Assembly (NCBI RefSeq): GCF_005938105.1
Contig: NZ_VCPE01000011.1
Coordinates: 1-64,000, forward strand
Length of the DNA stretch: 64,000 nucleotides
From: Brucella haematophila
GTDB lineage: Bacteria > Pseudomonadota > Alphaproteobacteria > Rhizobiales > Rhizobiaceae
Direction: 5' to 3'
The translations under genes and the position numbers were made by a program. Shown piece after piece: positions 1 to 6,871 of this stretch. The notes beneath the pieces are model-generated. The model did not search any database. It was not told the origin of the DNA and saw only the letters and a list, made by a program, of their open reading frames with translations. Within the stretch, counting starts at the first letter, position 1. Every line of letters starts with the position of its first letter.

Positions 1-77
1 TCACCGCAATCGTCAATGGCCATAAGCAGAGCCAAATCGACCAACTATTACCATGGAATTATACCGGCCCGGTGTGA
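1..77 (+). CDS. IS66-family transposase, C-terminal fragment (cut by window edge)
   Basis: The reading frame is open from the window edge to a TGA at 75-77 and gives the last 24 residues of a protein. It contains the segment GHKQSQIDQLLPWNY, which resembles the conserved C-terminal tail of IS66 TnpC transposases (a basic/polar stretch followed by IDELLPW and an aromatic). The stop lies only 16 bp before the inferred right end of the element, overlapping its terminal repeat. Only the tail is visible, so activity cannot be judged. Confidence 0.6.
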   Translation, partial: TAIVNGHKQSQIDQLLPWNYTGPV

Positions 78-93
78 GTGAGACACCGCTTAC
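1..93 (+). mobile_element. Right end of an IS66-type insertion sequence
   Basis: The sequence downstream of the transposase stop ends in CGCTTAC, whose reverse complement GTAAGCG is the usual start of IS66-family terminal repeats. The boundary is inferred at base 93. The opposing gene on the minus strand runs into the element and stops on a TAA at 92-90 inside it, which supports the boundary. The left end and the expected 8 bp target duplication lie outside the window. Confidence 0.55.
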
Positions 94-350
94 ACCCAGA
101 CCAGTTCCGCCTCACTATCATAAGAGGCTATTCCGGCCTCAATGACCCTTTGAAGCCCCTTCCAAGCCCCTTCCAAGGGTATGCCAATATCCAGCGCAAG
201 ATACTCGATATTCAGCGGGTAAATGCCGATCATGGTTGAGTGGTGACTGGTCGTCAGGTGATAGTAGACCGCGATTGCCTCCAAATCACCGCGAAGCTTC
301 TTCAGGTCGGTTTTCCAGATGGTCGGCGGGATAGACGCAAATGATCTCAT
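90..350 (-). pseudogene. Phage-like hypothetical protein, C-terminus truncated by the IS66 end
   Basis: This 86-residue frame starts at an ATG behind a good ribosome site (GGAGG, 8 bases upstream). The start overlaps the stop of the small gene before it (ATGA). The sequence (IWKTDLKKLRGDLEAIAVYYHLTTSHHS, then an IPLEGAWKGLQRVIEAG segment) resembles the N-terminal region of phage or prophage replication-type proteins that carry a small helical domain. I cannot name it more precisely. The last Val codon uses the first base of the inserted element and the TAA stop lies wholly inside it, so the native C-terminus has been lost. Confidence 0.6.
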
Positions 351-457
351 CGGTTGTACCTCCGCATGAAGTCCTCATATGAGCGGTCGGCATGTTTGCA
401 GGCCCAGAGCGCCAGCCATTGCCAGCAACGGTTACGAAACGTGTAGAAGAGCATCAT
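347..457 (-). CDS. Small 36-residue protein in an ATGA-coupled cassette
   Basis: This very short gene encodes MMLFYTFRNRCWQWLALWAC and 16 more residues. Its ATG overlaps the TGA of the upstream gene (ATGA at 457-454), and its own TGA overlaps the ATG of the downstream gene (350-347). A GGAG lies 8 bases upstream of its start. It fills what would otherwise be a 100 bp gap in a set of genes that all overlap by four bases. The protein is rich in aromatic and Arg residues, with a hydrophobic middle (CWQWLALWAC) that is too short to be a sure membrane segment. No family recognised. That it is a real gene is inferred from the coupling. Confidence 0.55.
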   Translation of the reverse strand: MMLFYTFRNRCWQWLALWACKHADRSYEDFMRRYNR

Positions 458-723
458 TGATTGAACTCCGGGCTGTGCGGGTAAAGCTGCTTGAGGAATT
501 CAAACTCCAACCGGTTCGATCGGTTAAGAACGTCGTTCCATGCGAACGAAAGGCGGTCCAGGTCATCGGGCATGATCTGCACCTTGTGCATATCGTCGTA
601 ACGGCTGGTGCTGCCGATTATGGTATCCAGCATTTCCGCGAGAATACCGGCCATGCACTTCAGATCGTGGAACTGGTATTCGATGGCCTTGAGATTGGAA
701 ATCGTGGCGTCTGGAGTGCTCAT
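454..723 (-). CDS. Hypothetical protein of the selC island
   Basis: A 89-residue soluble protein starting MSTPDATISN. I chose this ATG because it overlaps the upstream TGA (ATGA at 723-720); a longer frame to 759 would lie deep in the neighbour. It is mostly helical by appearance and acidic, with no signal peptide or membrane segment and no motif I recognise. It is the third gene of a minus-strand operon that begins with an excisionase-like gene, so a role in element maintenance or regulation is possible but only inferred. Confidence 0.6.
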   Translation of the reverse strand: MSTPDATISNLKAIEYQFHDLKCMAGILAEMLDTIIGSTSRYDDMHKVQIMPDDLDRLSFAWNDVLNRSNRLEFEFLKQLYPHSPEFNQ

Positions 724-1094
724 ACTGATGCCCTCTTTTCTTCCACTAGCTTTTCCCAAAGACTGAAAACGTCCCGTGCCTTTTCCTGAGCTTCGAGGAT
801 TGAAAACGATATGGCCTCAGAGCGGTCATTGCTGCAAATGAGCAACTTATCGCTGGGGAAGCGCCTAATCTTTTCGATGGGCATCCCCTCCCAAACGACC
901 TGAAGCATGTAGAGAAACGTCTTAAGCTCGCAGATCGGCGTTTCAAGATCGTACAAGCTCGGCACTCGCTGCCTTGCTTGGCTTGGAATTTCTGTGCTAT
1001 TGGTATCCATGTTCTTCTTTCCTTGCTGGGTGAGGTGAACGTCGCCCGGATTTGAGGTTGCCGCCTCTGCCGGGCCTTTTGATTTCTGGGTCAT
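720..1094 (-). CDS. Hypothetical protein of the selC island
   Basis: A 124-residue protein of unknown function. The ATG at 1094 overlaps the stop of the excisionase-like gene (ATGA) and is preceded by GGAGG 9 bases upstream. A second in-frame ATG (residue 29, MDTNSTEIP) also has a purine-rich leader, so a shorter form is possible. The first 40 residues are polar and probably disordered; the rest (YDLETPICELKTFLYMLQVV and following) looks helical. No domain recognised. Confidence 0.6.
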   Translation of the reverse strand: MTQKSKGPAEAATSNPGDVHLTQQGKKNMDTNSTEIPSQARQRVPSLYDLETPICELKTFLYMLQVVWEGMPIEKIRRFPSDKLLICSNDRSEAISFSILEAQEKARDVFSLWEKLVEEKRASV

Positions 1095-1300
1095 TGTGAT
1101 GCGCCTCCAATATTGGCGCGAAGTCCGAGGCTTGCAGCCAGCGGCGCAACTGGCACCACGATCCGGCCTCCAACTCTGATTGTCTGGAAATCGCCGCGCT
1201 TAGCGGCGTCGTATGATGCGCAACGGGCTAAGCCGAAAAACAACTTTCCTGCTTCGGTCACTGATATGGTTGGCTTGGTCAGAGCTTCTTCTAGCGTCAT
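1091..1300 (-). CDS. Excisionase-like helix-turn-helix protein
   Basis: A 69-residue protein with one winged-helix/MerR-like fold of the excisionase or AlpA type: ISVTEAGKLFFGLARCASYDA forms the helix-turn-helix, followed by a KRGDFQTIRVGGRIVVP wing. Proteins like this direct excision or act as repressor/activator in integrative elements. It is the first gene of the minus-strand operon and is divergent from the gene pair that ends in the integrase, with a repeat-containing regulatory region between them. Whether it is a true Xis or a transcription factor cannot be told from sequence. Confidence 0.7.
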   Translation of the reverse strand: MTLEEALTKPTISVTEAGKLFFGLARCASYDAAKRGDFQTIRVGGRIVVPVAPLAASLGLRANIGGASQ

Positions 1301-1332
1301 ATCTGATCCTGTCTCTTTTAAGCGCTATCGGC

Positions 1333-1350
1333 GCTACTTGTGCCGATTTT
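1333..1350. promoter_or_regulatory. Direct repeat, copy 1, in the divergent promoter region
   Basis: GCTACTTGTGCCGATTTT occurs here and again at 1393-1410, exactly 60 bp (start to start) downstream. In this copy the flanks also form an inverted repeat (ATCGGC at 1326-1331-type flank and GCCGAT inside the unit). The two copies flank an AT-rich stretch between the divergent excisionase-like and ribbon-helix-helix genes, as expected of an operator pair for an element-encoded regulator. Binding is inferred. Confidence 0.5.
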
Positions 1351-1392
1351 TTATTGTTAAGAGATTTTTCATGCTTTCGCAATAGCTGTTGT

Positions 1393-1410
1393 GCTACTTG
1401 TGCCGATTTT
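1393..1410. promoter_or_regulatory. Direct repeat, copy 2, in the divergent promoter region
   Basis: An exact second copy of the 18 bp unit found at 1333-1350. It ends about 30 bp before the ribbon-helix-helix gene start. The identity over 18 bp in a 140 bp region is unlikely by chance. Confidence 0.5.
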
Positions 1411-1441
1411 GTATGAGTTAGTAACAGGAAGGGTGATGCTA

Positions 1442-1921
1442 ATGGTCAAGCCGCGAGAAAACCGGGTTCCGATTATGATGTCAGACGACGAACTGACCGC
1501 TATCGATGACTGGCGATACGAGAACCGGATAAGCACACGTTCGGATGCAGTCAGACGATTGGTACAGATTGGGCTGAGGCTCGATAGGCACTTTGACGCG
1601 CTCTATGACAACTTGAATGACTTACGTGCTTTAATGCCGCGAATGATCGATAATCTGGATAACGCGGTGAATGGGGTTGATGATGAAGCCTATTCGACCC
1701 AGGCACTAACCCAAGTTCTCGTTACCTTTATGAACCAAGCCGAAGGGCAGAAGCGAATGATCAACCTTCTGTATGGTGTGCTGGGCGAGGCTGCGACCCT
1801 CAAAGACGCAAAGACTACAGCGCAGGCGATCCAAGAGGCTGATGAGGGTGCCGATAAATATTACACGAGTATCAAAGAGGTCCTTAAGCCGCTTGCTGAG
1901 AAGTGGAACGAGAGCAAATGA
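1442..1921 (+). CDS. Ribbon-helix-helix-like regulator of the island
   Basis: A 159-residue protein. I chose the ATG at 1442 because an AGGAAGGG ribosome site lies 8 bases upstream; the ATG at 1436 is too close and a GTG at 1391 falls in the repeat. The N-terminus (NRVPIMMSDDELTAIDDW then RISTRSDAVRRLVQIGL) has the pattern of a ribbon-helix-helix DNA-binding domain: a short strand, helix, turn with SRSDAVR-like signature, helix. The remaining ~110 residues look helical and carry no known motif. Its stop overlaps the integrase start (ATGA), so the two are co-translated. A role in controlling the integrase or the divergent operon is inferred. Confidence 0.65.
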   Translation: MVKPRENRVPIMMSDDELTAIDDWRYENRISTRSDAVRRLVQIGLRLDRHFDALYDNLNDLRALMPRMIDNLDNAVNGVDDEAYSTQALTQVLVTFMNQAEGQKRMINLLYGVLGEAATLKDAKTTAQAIQEADEGADKYYTSIKEVLKPLAEKWNESK

Positions 1922-3071
1922 AAGGCCACATCCGTGAACGCTCGCCCGGTAAGTGGGCAATCGTCCTTGACGTTCCTGATCCCGAGACAGGCAAGCGCCG
2001 CCGCAAGTGGCACACGTTCCACGGCACCAAAAGGCAGGCCCAGGTCGAATGCGCCCGACTGGTTTCCGAACTTAATGGCGGGGTCTACATCGAGCCGGAC
2101 AAAACCACACTCGCGGAGTTTCTGAAACGTTGGCTCACCCACGTAAAGCCTAGCGTTTCGAACAAGACCCATGAGCGATATACCGAACTCTGCGAACTGA
2201 ACATCAAGCCGCTGCTTGGCGATGTCATTTTGAATAAGCTCAAAACTGAGCGCATCGACAACGCACTTTCAACGGCGATCGTTTCCGGCCGTGTTGATGG
2301 CAAAGGCGGTCTATCGCCAACCACAGTCCGGCATATTCGCCGTGTGCTTGTCATGGCGCTTGGTCAGGCCGTCACATGGGAATTGCTACTGAGAAACCCG
2401 GCCACGACTTCAAAGGCACCGAAGCAAGTTCGGAAGCCGATGGGCGCTTATGACGCCAACCAGACAGCGACACTGTTGAAGGCGATTGAAGGCAAACGAC
2501 TTCACATGCCGGTGCTGCTGGCAGTGATGTGCGGAATGAGCGCGGGGAAATTGCAGCCCTGCGCTGGAAGCACATAGACTTCGAAGGATCACGGCTATTC
2601 GTGATCGAGAGCGCAGAGCAGACGAACAAAGAGGTTCACTACAAGGAACCAAAGTCTGGTAAGGGCCGTGTTGTCGACATTCCGGCTTCGGTCACGGCTG
2701 CATTGAAGGCGCATAGAGCGCGTCAGGCCGAAGAGCTATTGCCGCTGGGTGTTCGCCTTACTGATGAGACATTTATTGTGGCAGACGAGCAAGGAGAAGC
2801 TCTTGAGCCGCGCAAGCTGACAGACGCATGGAATAGACTGCGGAAAGGCCTCGCCCTGCCGCCGATCCGGCTTCACGATTTGCGTCATACCCATGCTACC
2901 CAAATGCTGGCAGCTGGGGTTCATCCGAAGATCGCGAGCGAGCGACTCGGACATTCTACAATCGCGATCACTCTCGACCTTTACAGCCATGTCATGCCGG
3001 GTATGCAAGCCAATGCTGCTGCCCAGATTGACGCGATGATTACGCGTGCTGTAGGAAAGAGGGGAAAATAA
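1918..3071 (+). pseudogene. Tyrosine-type site-specific integrase, frameshifted
   Basis: Two overlapping frames give a full-length phage-type integrase: an arm-binding N-terminus (GHIRERSPGKWAIVLDVPD, then KRRRKWHTFHGTKRQA), a SAM-like core-binding domain (TLAEFLKRWLTHVKPSVSNKTHERY), and the catalytic domain in the second frame with HDLRHTHATQM, LGHSTIAITLDLYSH. Frame 1 ends early at 2577. Inserting one base after 2540 restores M-R-R-G-E-I-A-A-L-R-W, the usual box I. The missing base therefore falls in the codon of the first catalytic Arg. The start ATG at 1918 overlaps the upstream stop. Either the gene is dead or this is a sequencing error. Confidence 0.8.
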
Positions 3072-3074
3072 AAT

Positions 3075-3109
3075 GGTAGCAATTGGGTAGCAAACTGCCC
3101 TCTGCTACC
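3075..3109. repeat. GGTAGCA repeats between integrase and selC
   Basis: GGTAGCA occurs at 3075-3081 and 3086-3092 in direct orientation (11 bp apart, one helical turn) and as TGCTACC at 3103-3109. Short repeats like these directly behind an integrase gene are typical of integrase arm-type binding sites in an attachment region. Binding is inferred. Confidence 0.4.
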
Positions 3110-3147
3110 GTCGCCTGACACGAATTTATGTAATGAATTCAATATCT

Positions 3148-3243
3148 GGAAGGGATACATGCCCGGTGGCATGTCCGGACTTCAAATCCGGAAGGGGCCG
3201 ATAGACGGTCTTTGGTGGGTTCGACTCCCATTCTCTTCCGCCA
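3148..3243 (+). tRNA. selC: tRNA-Sec (anticodon TCA)
   Basis: A 96-base tRNA with encoded CCA. The acceptor stem has 8 pairs (GGAAGGGA with TCTCTTCC, one G-U), the D arm has a long stem (ATGCC/GGCAT around CGGT), the anticodon arm is TCCGGA-CTTCAAA-TCCGGA with TCA at 3182-3184, a long variable arm follows, and the T loop is GGTTCGACTCC. The overall plan matches E. coli selC closely. It implies that selA, selB, selD and at least one selenoprotein gene exist elsewhere in the genome; none is visible here. The gene is intact although it borders an integrative element. Confidence 0.93.
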
Positions 3244-3274
3244 AGAACCCCATTTGATCTACCAAGCCGCAAAC

Positions 3275-3311
3275 ATCTCCAGCAAAGCTGCTTCACAACC
3301 TCGCTGGAGAT
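3275..3311. terminator. Hairpin between selC and pcaF
   Basis: Perfect 9 bp inverted repeat ATCTCCAGC / GCTGGAGAT with a 19-base loop, placed between the end of selC and the convergent end of pcaF. No clear T run on either side, so it may be a weak bidirectional terminator. Confidence 0.4.
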
Positions 3312-3323
3312 ACAGAAGATGGA

Positions 3324-4526
3324 TCAGACGCGCTCAAGCGCGATGGCAATGCCCTGACCGACGCCAATGCACATAGTGGCGAGCGCATATTTGCCGCCGT
3401 TCAGCGACAGTTCCAGCGCCGCGGTGCCAGCAATGCGCGCGCCCGACATACCGAGCGGATGACCGAGCGCAATTGCGCCGCCATTCGGATTGACGCGGCT
3501 GTCGTCATCAGCAATGCCCAGCTCACGCAGCACGGCAAGGCCCTGCGAGGCGAAAGCTTCGTTCAGCTCGATCACGTCGAAAGCATCAGGTGCAATGCCG
3601 ATGCGAGCGCTGAGCTTCTTGGTTGCCGGTGCCGGGCCAATGCCCATGATGCGCGGCGGCACACCAGCCGTCGCACCGCCCACGACGCGAGCAATAGGTG
3701 TGAGGCCATATTTCTTCACCGCGGCTTCCGAAGCAACGATCAATGCGGCAGCGCCGTCATTGACGCCCGATGCATTGCCCGCCGTGACCGTGCCGCCCTC
3801 GCGGAAAGGTGTCGGCAGCTTGGCCAGCGCTTCGATGCTGGTGGCACGCGGATGCTCGTCCTTGTCCACGACGATCGGATCACCCTTGCGCTGCGGAATG
3901 GTAACCGCCACGATTTCCTTGGCCAGACGTCCGTTGGCCTGCGCCTCAGCGGCCTTGTTCTGGCTGCGAACGGCAAACGCATCCTGATCAGCGCGCGAGA
4001 CCTTATAATCTTCGGCAACGTTTTCGCCGGTTTCCGGCATGGAATCGACACCATATTGCTTCTTCATCAGCGGATTGACGAAGCGCCAGCCAATGGTGGT
4101 GTCGAAGATTTCCGCCTTGCGCGAAAAGGCGCTATCGGCCTTCGGCATGACGAAAGGCGCACGGCTCATGCTTTCCACACCGCCCGCAATCATCAGTTCC
4201 GCTTCGCCTGCCTTGATGGCGCGGGCAGCGGCGATAACCGCATCCATACCCGAACCGCATAGACGGTTGATCGTGGTGCCGGAGACGCTGACTGGAAGAC
4301 CAGCCAGCAGCAGCGACATACGTGCGACATTGCGGTTGTCTTCGCCTGCCTGATTGGCCGAACCGAAGATGACGTCATCGACGGCTTCCCAATCGACGGA
4401 AGCGTTACGCTCCATAAGAGCCTTGAGGGGCACGGCGCCCAAATCATCGGCACGGACTGCGGAAAGCGCGCCACCATAACGACCGATGGGTGTACGGATG
4501 TAATCGCAAATATAGGCTTCGGTCAT
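3324..4526 (-). CDS. pcaF: Beta-ketoadipyl-CoA thiolase
   Basis: A 400-residue thiolase that splits beta-ketoadipyl-CoA into succinyl-CoA and acetyl-CoA, the last step of protocatechuate/catechol degradation. The nucleophilic Cys lies in TINRLCGSGMDA (about residue 90), the His in GGAIALGHPLGMSG, and the second Cys in ATMCIGVGQG near the end. The N-terminal EAYICDYIRTPIGRYGG is characteristic of the PcaF/PaaJ branch. I chose the ATG at 4526 (GTGAGG 6 bases upstream); a GTG at 4538 would overlap the pcaJ stop. It is the last gene of pcaIJF. A PaaJ-type role in phenylacetate breakdown is the alternative, but the pcaIJ context favours pcaF. Confidence 0.93.
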   Translation of the reverse strand: MTEAYICDYIRTPIGRYGGALSAVRADDLGAVPLKALMERNASVDWEAVDDVIFGSANQAGEDNRNVARMSLLLAGLPVSVSGTTINRLCGSGMDAVIAAARAIKAGEAELMIAGGVESMSRAPFVMPKADSAFSRKAEIFDTTIGWRFVNPLMKKQYGVDSMPETGENVAEDYKVSRADQDAFAVRSQNKAAEAQANGRLAKEIVAVTIPQRKGDPIVVDKDEHPRATSIEALAKLPTPFREGGTVTAGNASGVNDGAAALIVASEAAVKKYGLTPIARVVGGATAGVPPRIMGIGPAPATKKLSARIGIAPDAFDVIELNEAFASQGLAVLRELGIADDDSRVNPNGGAIALGHPLGMSGARIAGTAALELSLNGGKYALATMCIGVGQGIAIALERV

Positions 4527-4534
4527 GACAGGCC

Positions 4535-5224
4535 TCACAATTCTGGAACAACGAGATCGGCAACAGGGCCATCGATATGCAGCTTCGCGCCGGTCATAGC
4601 CTGTAGCTCTTCCAGCGTCATCGCCGCAAGCTTTTCGCGCAGCACAAAGCGGCCCTTGTCGATGTCAACCACCGCATGGCTGGTATAGATGCGCGTGATG
4701 CAGCCGACGCCAGTCAGCGGAAAGGCGCATTTTTCGACCAGTTTCGGCTCGCCCTTCTTGGTGACATGTTCGGTGATGACCACCACCTGCTTGGCGCCAT
4801 GGACAAGATCCATCGCGCCGCCGACGGCAGGCACACCCTTGGCGCCCACGCGCCAATTGGCCAGATCGCCGTTCTGCGCCACCTGATAGGCACCGAGGAT
4901 CGCCACATCAAGATGACCGCCGCGCACCATGGCAAAGCTGTCGGCATGATGGAAGAAAGCCGCGCCCGGCTTCAGTGTCACAGCCTTTTTGCCGGCATTG
5001 ATGAGATCCCAGTCTTCCTCACCTTCCGGCGGTGCTTCGCCGAAATCGAGAATACCGTTCTCGGTGTGGAAGATCGCTTCGCGGCCTTCCGGCTGATAGC
5101 GGGCAACCATTTCGGGAAAGCCGATGCCAAGATTTACATAAGCGCCGTCGGCAATATCCTGCGCCGCGCGCCAGGCAATCTGGGCGTTGGAAAGCTTGAT
5201 GTCCTCACGTGTATCGACGGTCAT
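4535..5224 (-). CDS. pcaJ: 3-oxoadipate CoA-transferase, subunit B
   Basis: The 229-residue beta subunit of succinyl-CoA:3-oxoadipate CoA-transferase, which activates beta-ketoadipate for PcaF. The catalytic Glu is in the HTENGILDFG segment (about residue 55). GGAMDLVHGAKQVVVITEH is the family's conserved glycine-rich stretch. The start is set by the ATGA overlap with pcaI; a much longer frame upstream is an artefact. Translation is therefore coupled to pcaI, which suits a heteromeric enzyme. Confidence 0.94.
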   Translation of the reverse strand: MTVDTREDIKLSNAQIAWRAAQDIADGAYVNLGIGFPEMVARYQPEGREAIFHTENGILDFGEAPPEGEEDWDLINAGKKAVTLKPGAAFFHHADSFAMVRGGHLDVAILGAYQVAQNGDLANWRVGAKGVPAVGGAMDLVHGAKQVVVITEHVTKKGEPKLVEKCAFPLTGVGCITRIYTSHAVVDIDKGRFVLREKLAAMTLEELQAMTGAKLHIDGPVADLVVPEL

Positions 5225-5928
5225 ACGTAGGCCACTCCTGCCCGAATGAGTTCTTCTTCCTGCTGCGGGTTTGCCACTTCGACAATGCTGTCGACGAAGA
5301 TGCCCGGCGTGATGACATTTTCCGGCTCGATGCCGCCAAGCGGCACAATCTGGGATGCCTGCACGATGGTCTTGGCCGCAGCCATGCACATCAGCGGATT
5401 GAAGTTGCGCGCCGCCATACGGTAGTTGAGATTGCCGTGAATATCAGCCACATGCGCCTTGATCAGCGCAAAATCCGCCTTGAGCCAGCGCTCCTGCACG
5501 TAAGCGCGGCCATCGAATTCGGCGATCACCTTGCCATCGGCAAGCTCGGTGCCAAAAGCGGTTGGCGTATAGAAAGCCGGGATGCCTGCACCACCAGCGC
5601 GGATGCGTTCGGCGAGCGTTCCCTGCGGAACCAGCTCAAGCTCGATTTCTCCGGCCAGATACTTGTCGGTGAAGGCGCGCGGATCGGACGAACGCGGAAA
5701 CGAACAGATCATCTTCCTGACCAGTCCCGCGTCGATCATGGCAGCGATGCCGATGCGACCGTTACCGGCATTGTTATTGATGACCGTCAGATTTTTCGAC
5801 CCCTTGTCGATGAGCGCGTGAATGAGTTCAATCGGCGCGCCCGATCCACCAAACCCGCCGATCATCACGGTCGCGCCATCGCCGATACCGGCAACCGCTT
5901 CCGCAAGGCTTCCTATTGTCTTGTCCAT
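5221..5928 (-). CDS. pcaI: 3-oxoadipate CoA-transferase, subunit A
   Basis: The 235-residue alpha subunit, starting MDKTIGSLAEAVAGIGDGAT. The start at 5928 has a strong GAGGAG ribosome site; the open frame continues upstream into the operator region and is not used. The CoA-binding loop VMIGGFGGSGAP and the NNNAGNGRIGIAAMIDAGLVRKMICSFPR region are typical of subunit A. First gene of pcaIJF, divergent from its IclR-type regulator, which presumably activates it in response to beta-ketoadipate. Confidence 0.94.
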   Translation of the reverse strand: MDKTIGSLAEAVAGIGDGATVMIGGFGGSGAPIELIHALIDKGSKNLTVINNNAGNGRIGIAAMIDAGLVRKMICSFPRSSDPRAFTDKYLAGEIELELVPQGTLAERIRAGGAGIPAFYTPTAFGTELADGKVIAEFDGRAYVQERWLKADFALIKAHVADIHGNLNYRMAARNFNPLMCMAAAKTIVQASQIVPLGGIEPENVITPGIFVDSIVEVANPQQEEELIRAGVAYV

Positions 5929-6075
5929 ATTCTTCTCCTCAGACGACCGCAGCGCCAAAGTCGGGCCGGGCGGTGCGCATGCCGAAAATCGGAAACCGTC
6001 TTTCAAAAATGCGCTCCAGATTGAATAAAACGACGCCCTCTCGACCACAATGATTTTGTGCGTTATGCTTACTTT

Positions 6076-6090
6076 GTTCGATAATCGCAC
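6076..6090. promoter_or_regulatory. PcaR-type operator
   Basis: The 15 bp GTTCGATAATCGCAC matches, as I recall it, the site described for PcaR of Pseudomonas putida in the pcaR and pcaIJ promoters. It lies between divergent pcaI and the regulator gene. A longer inverted repeat, TTTGTGCG (from 6054) and CGCACAAA (to 6093), encloses the region. Confidence 0.7.
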
Positions 6091-6109
6091 AAATACGGAG
6101 GTTGCCCGC

Positions 6110-6871
6110 GTGCAGATCAAGGATCGCGACATGATGGGTGGACTGGCCAAGGGACTGAAAGTGATTGAGGCTTTTACCTTCGATCACCCACGGCTCAGCA
6201 TTTCCGATGCAGCGGAACTATCCGGCTATGACCGCGCCACGACGCGTCGCTGCCTGCTGACACTAGCCGAGCTTGGCTATTGTGCTTATGACGGCAAATA
6301 TTTCACGGTGACGCCGCGCATTCTGCGGCTCGGCACCGGGTGCCTCGCCTCCATGCCGCTTCCGCGTATCGTGCAGCCTTTTCTCGACCGCCTGTCGGAT
6401 GAAATCCGCCAAAGCACTTCCGTCTCCATTCTTGATGAGACGGAAATTGTCTATGTCGCCCGCGCGGCGCAGCAGCGCGTCATGTCGGTGATGCTGATGC
6501 CGGGATCGCGATTGCCTGCCTATTGCACCTCGATGGGACGGGTGCTGCTCGCGGTCCTGCCCGATGCGGAAGCGCGTGAAACGCTGAATGCAAGCCAGCG
6601 CATCGCCCGCACGCCGCGGACGGAAACCGATCTGACGCGCATCATGGAAGAGCTGGCCCGCATCCGCGAGCAAGGCTATGCAGGCATCGATCAGGAAGTG
6701 GAAATCGGCCTGCGCTCCATGGCCGTACCACTTACCAACTTCCACGGGAAAGTGGTTGCCGCGCTCAATGTCGGCCTGGCTTTGACCGATGAACCGATGG
6801 CCGATGTCATCGAGCGCTATTTGCCCGCGCTGAAGGCGACGCAGGCGGAAATATCCCGCACTTTGCGCTAG
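6110..6871 (+). CDS. pcaR: IclR-family regulator of pcaIJF
   Basis: A 253-residue IclR-type regulator: winged helix-turn-helix at about residues 8-70 (GLKVIEAF, LSISDAAELSGYDRATTRRCLLTL) and a C-terminal effector domain (QSTSVSILDETEIVYVARA, YCTSMGRVLLA, QGYAGIDQEVEIGLRSMAVP). I chose the GTG at 6110 because GGAGG lies 8 bases upstream; the longer frame from 6050 would run through the operator. It is divergent from pcaI and is closest in kind to PcaR/PcaU/PobR. The stop TAG is the first part of an inserted repeat element, so the original C-terminus may have been slightly different. Confidence 0.88.
   Translation: MQIKDRDMMGGLAKGLKVIEAFTFDHPRLSISDAAELSGYDRATTRRCLLTLAELGYCAYDGKYFTVTPRILRLGTGCLASMPLPRIVQPFLDRLSDEIRQSTSVSILDETEIVYVARAAQQRVMSVMLMPGSRLPAYCTSMGRVLLAVLPDAEARETLNASQRIARTPRTETDLTRIMEELARIREQGYAGIDQEVEIGLRSMAVPLTNFHGKVVAALNVGLALTDEPMADVIERYLPALKATQAEISRTLR

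Noticed and set aside
153-177. Short tandem duplication AAGCCCCTTCC
   Set aside because: It lies in a coding frame and encodes a natural-looking EGAWKGL segment; two 11 bp units are not enough to call a repeat element.
379-789. 136-codon plus-strand frame over the island genes
   Set aside because: No ribosome site; it is antisense to two genes joined by ATGA overlaps whose frames explain the region better.
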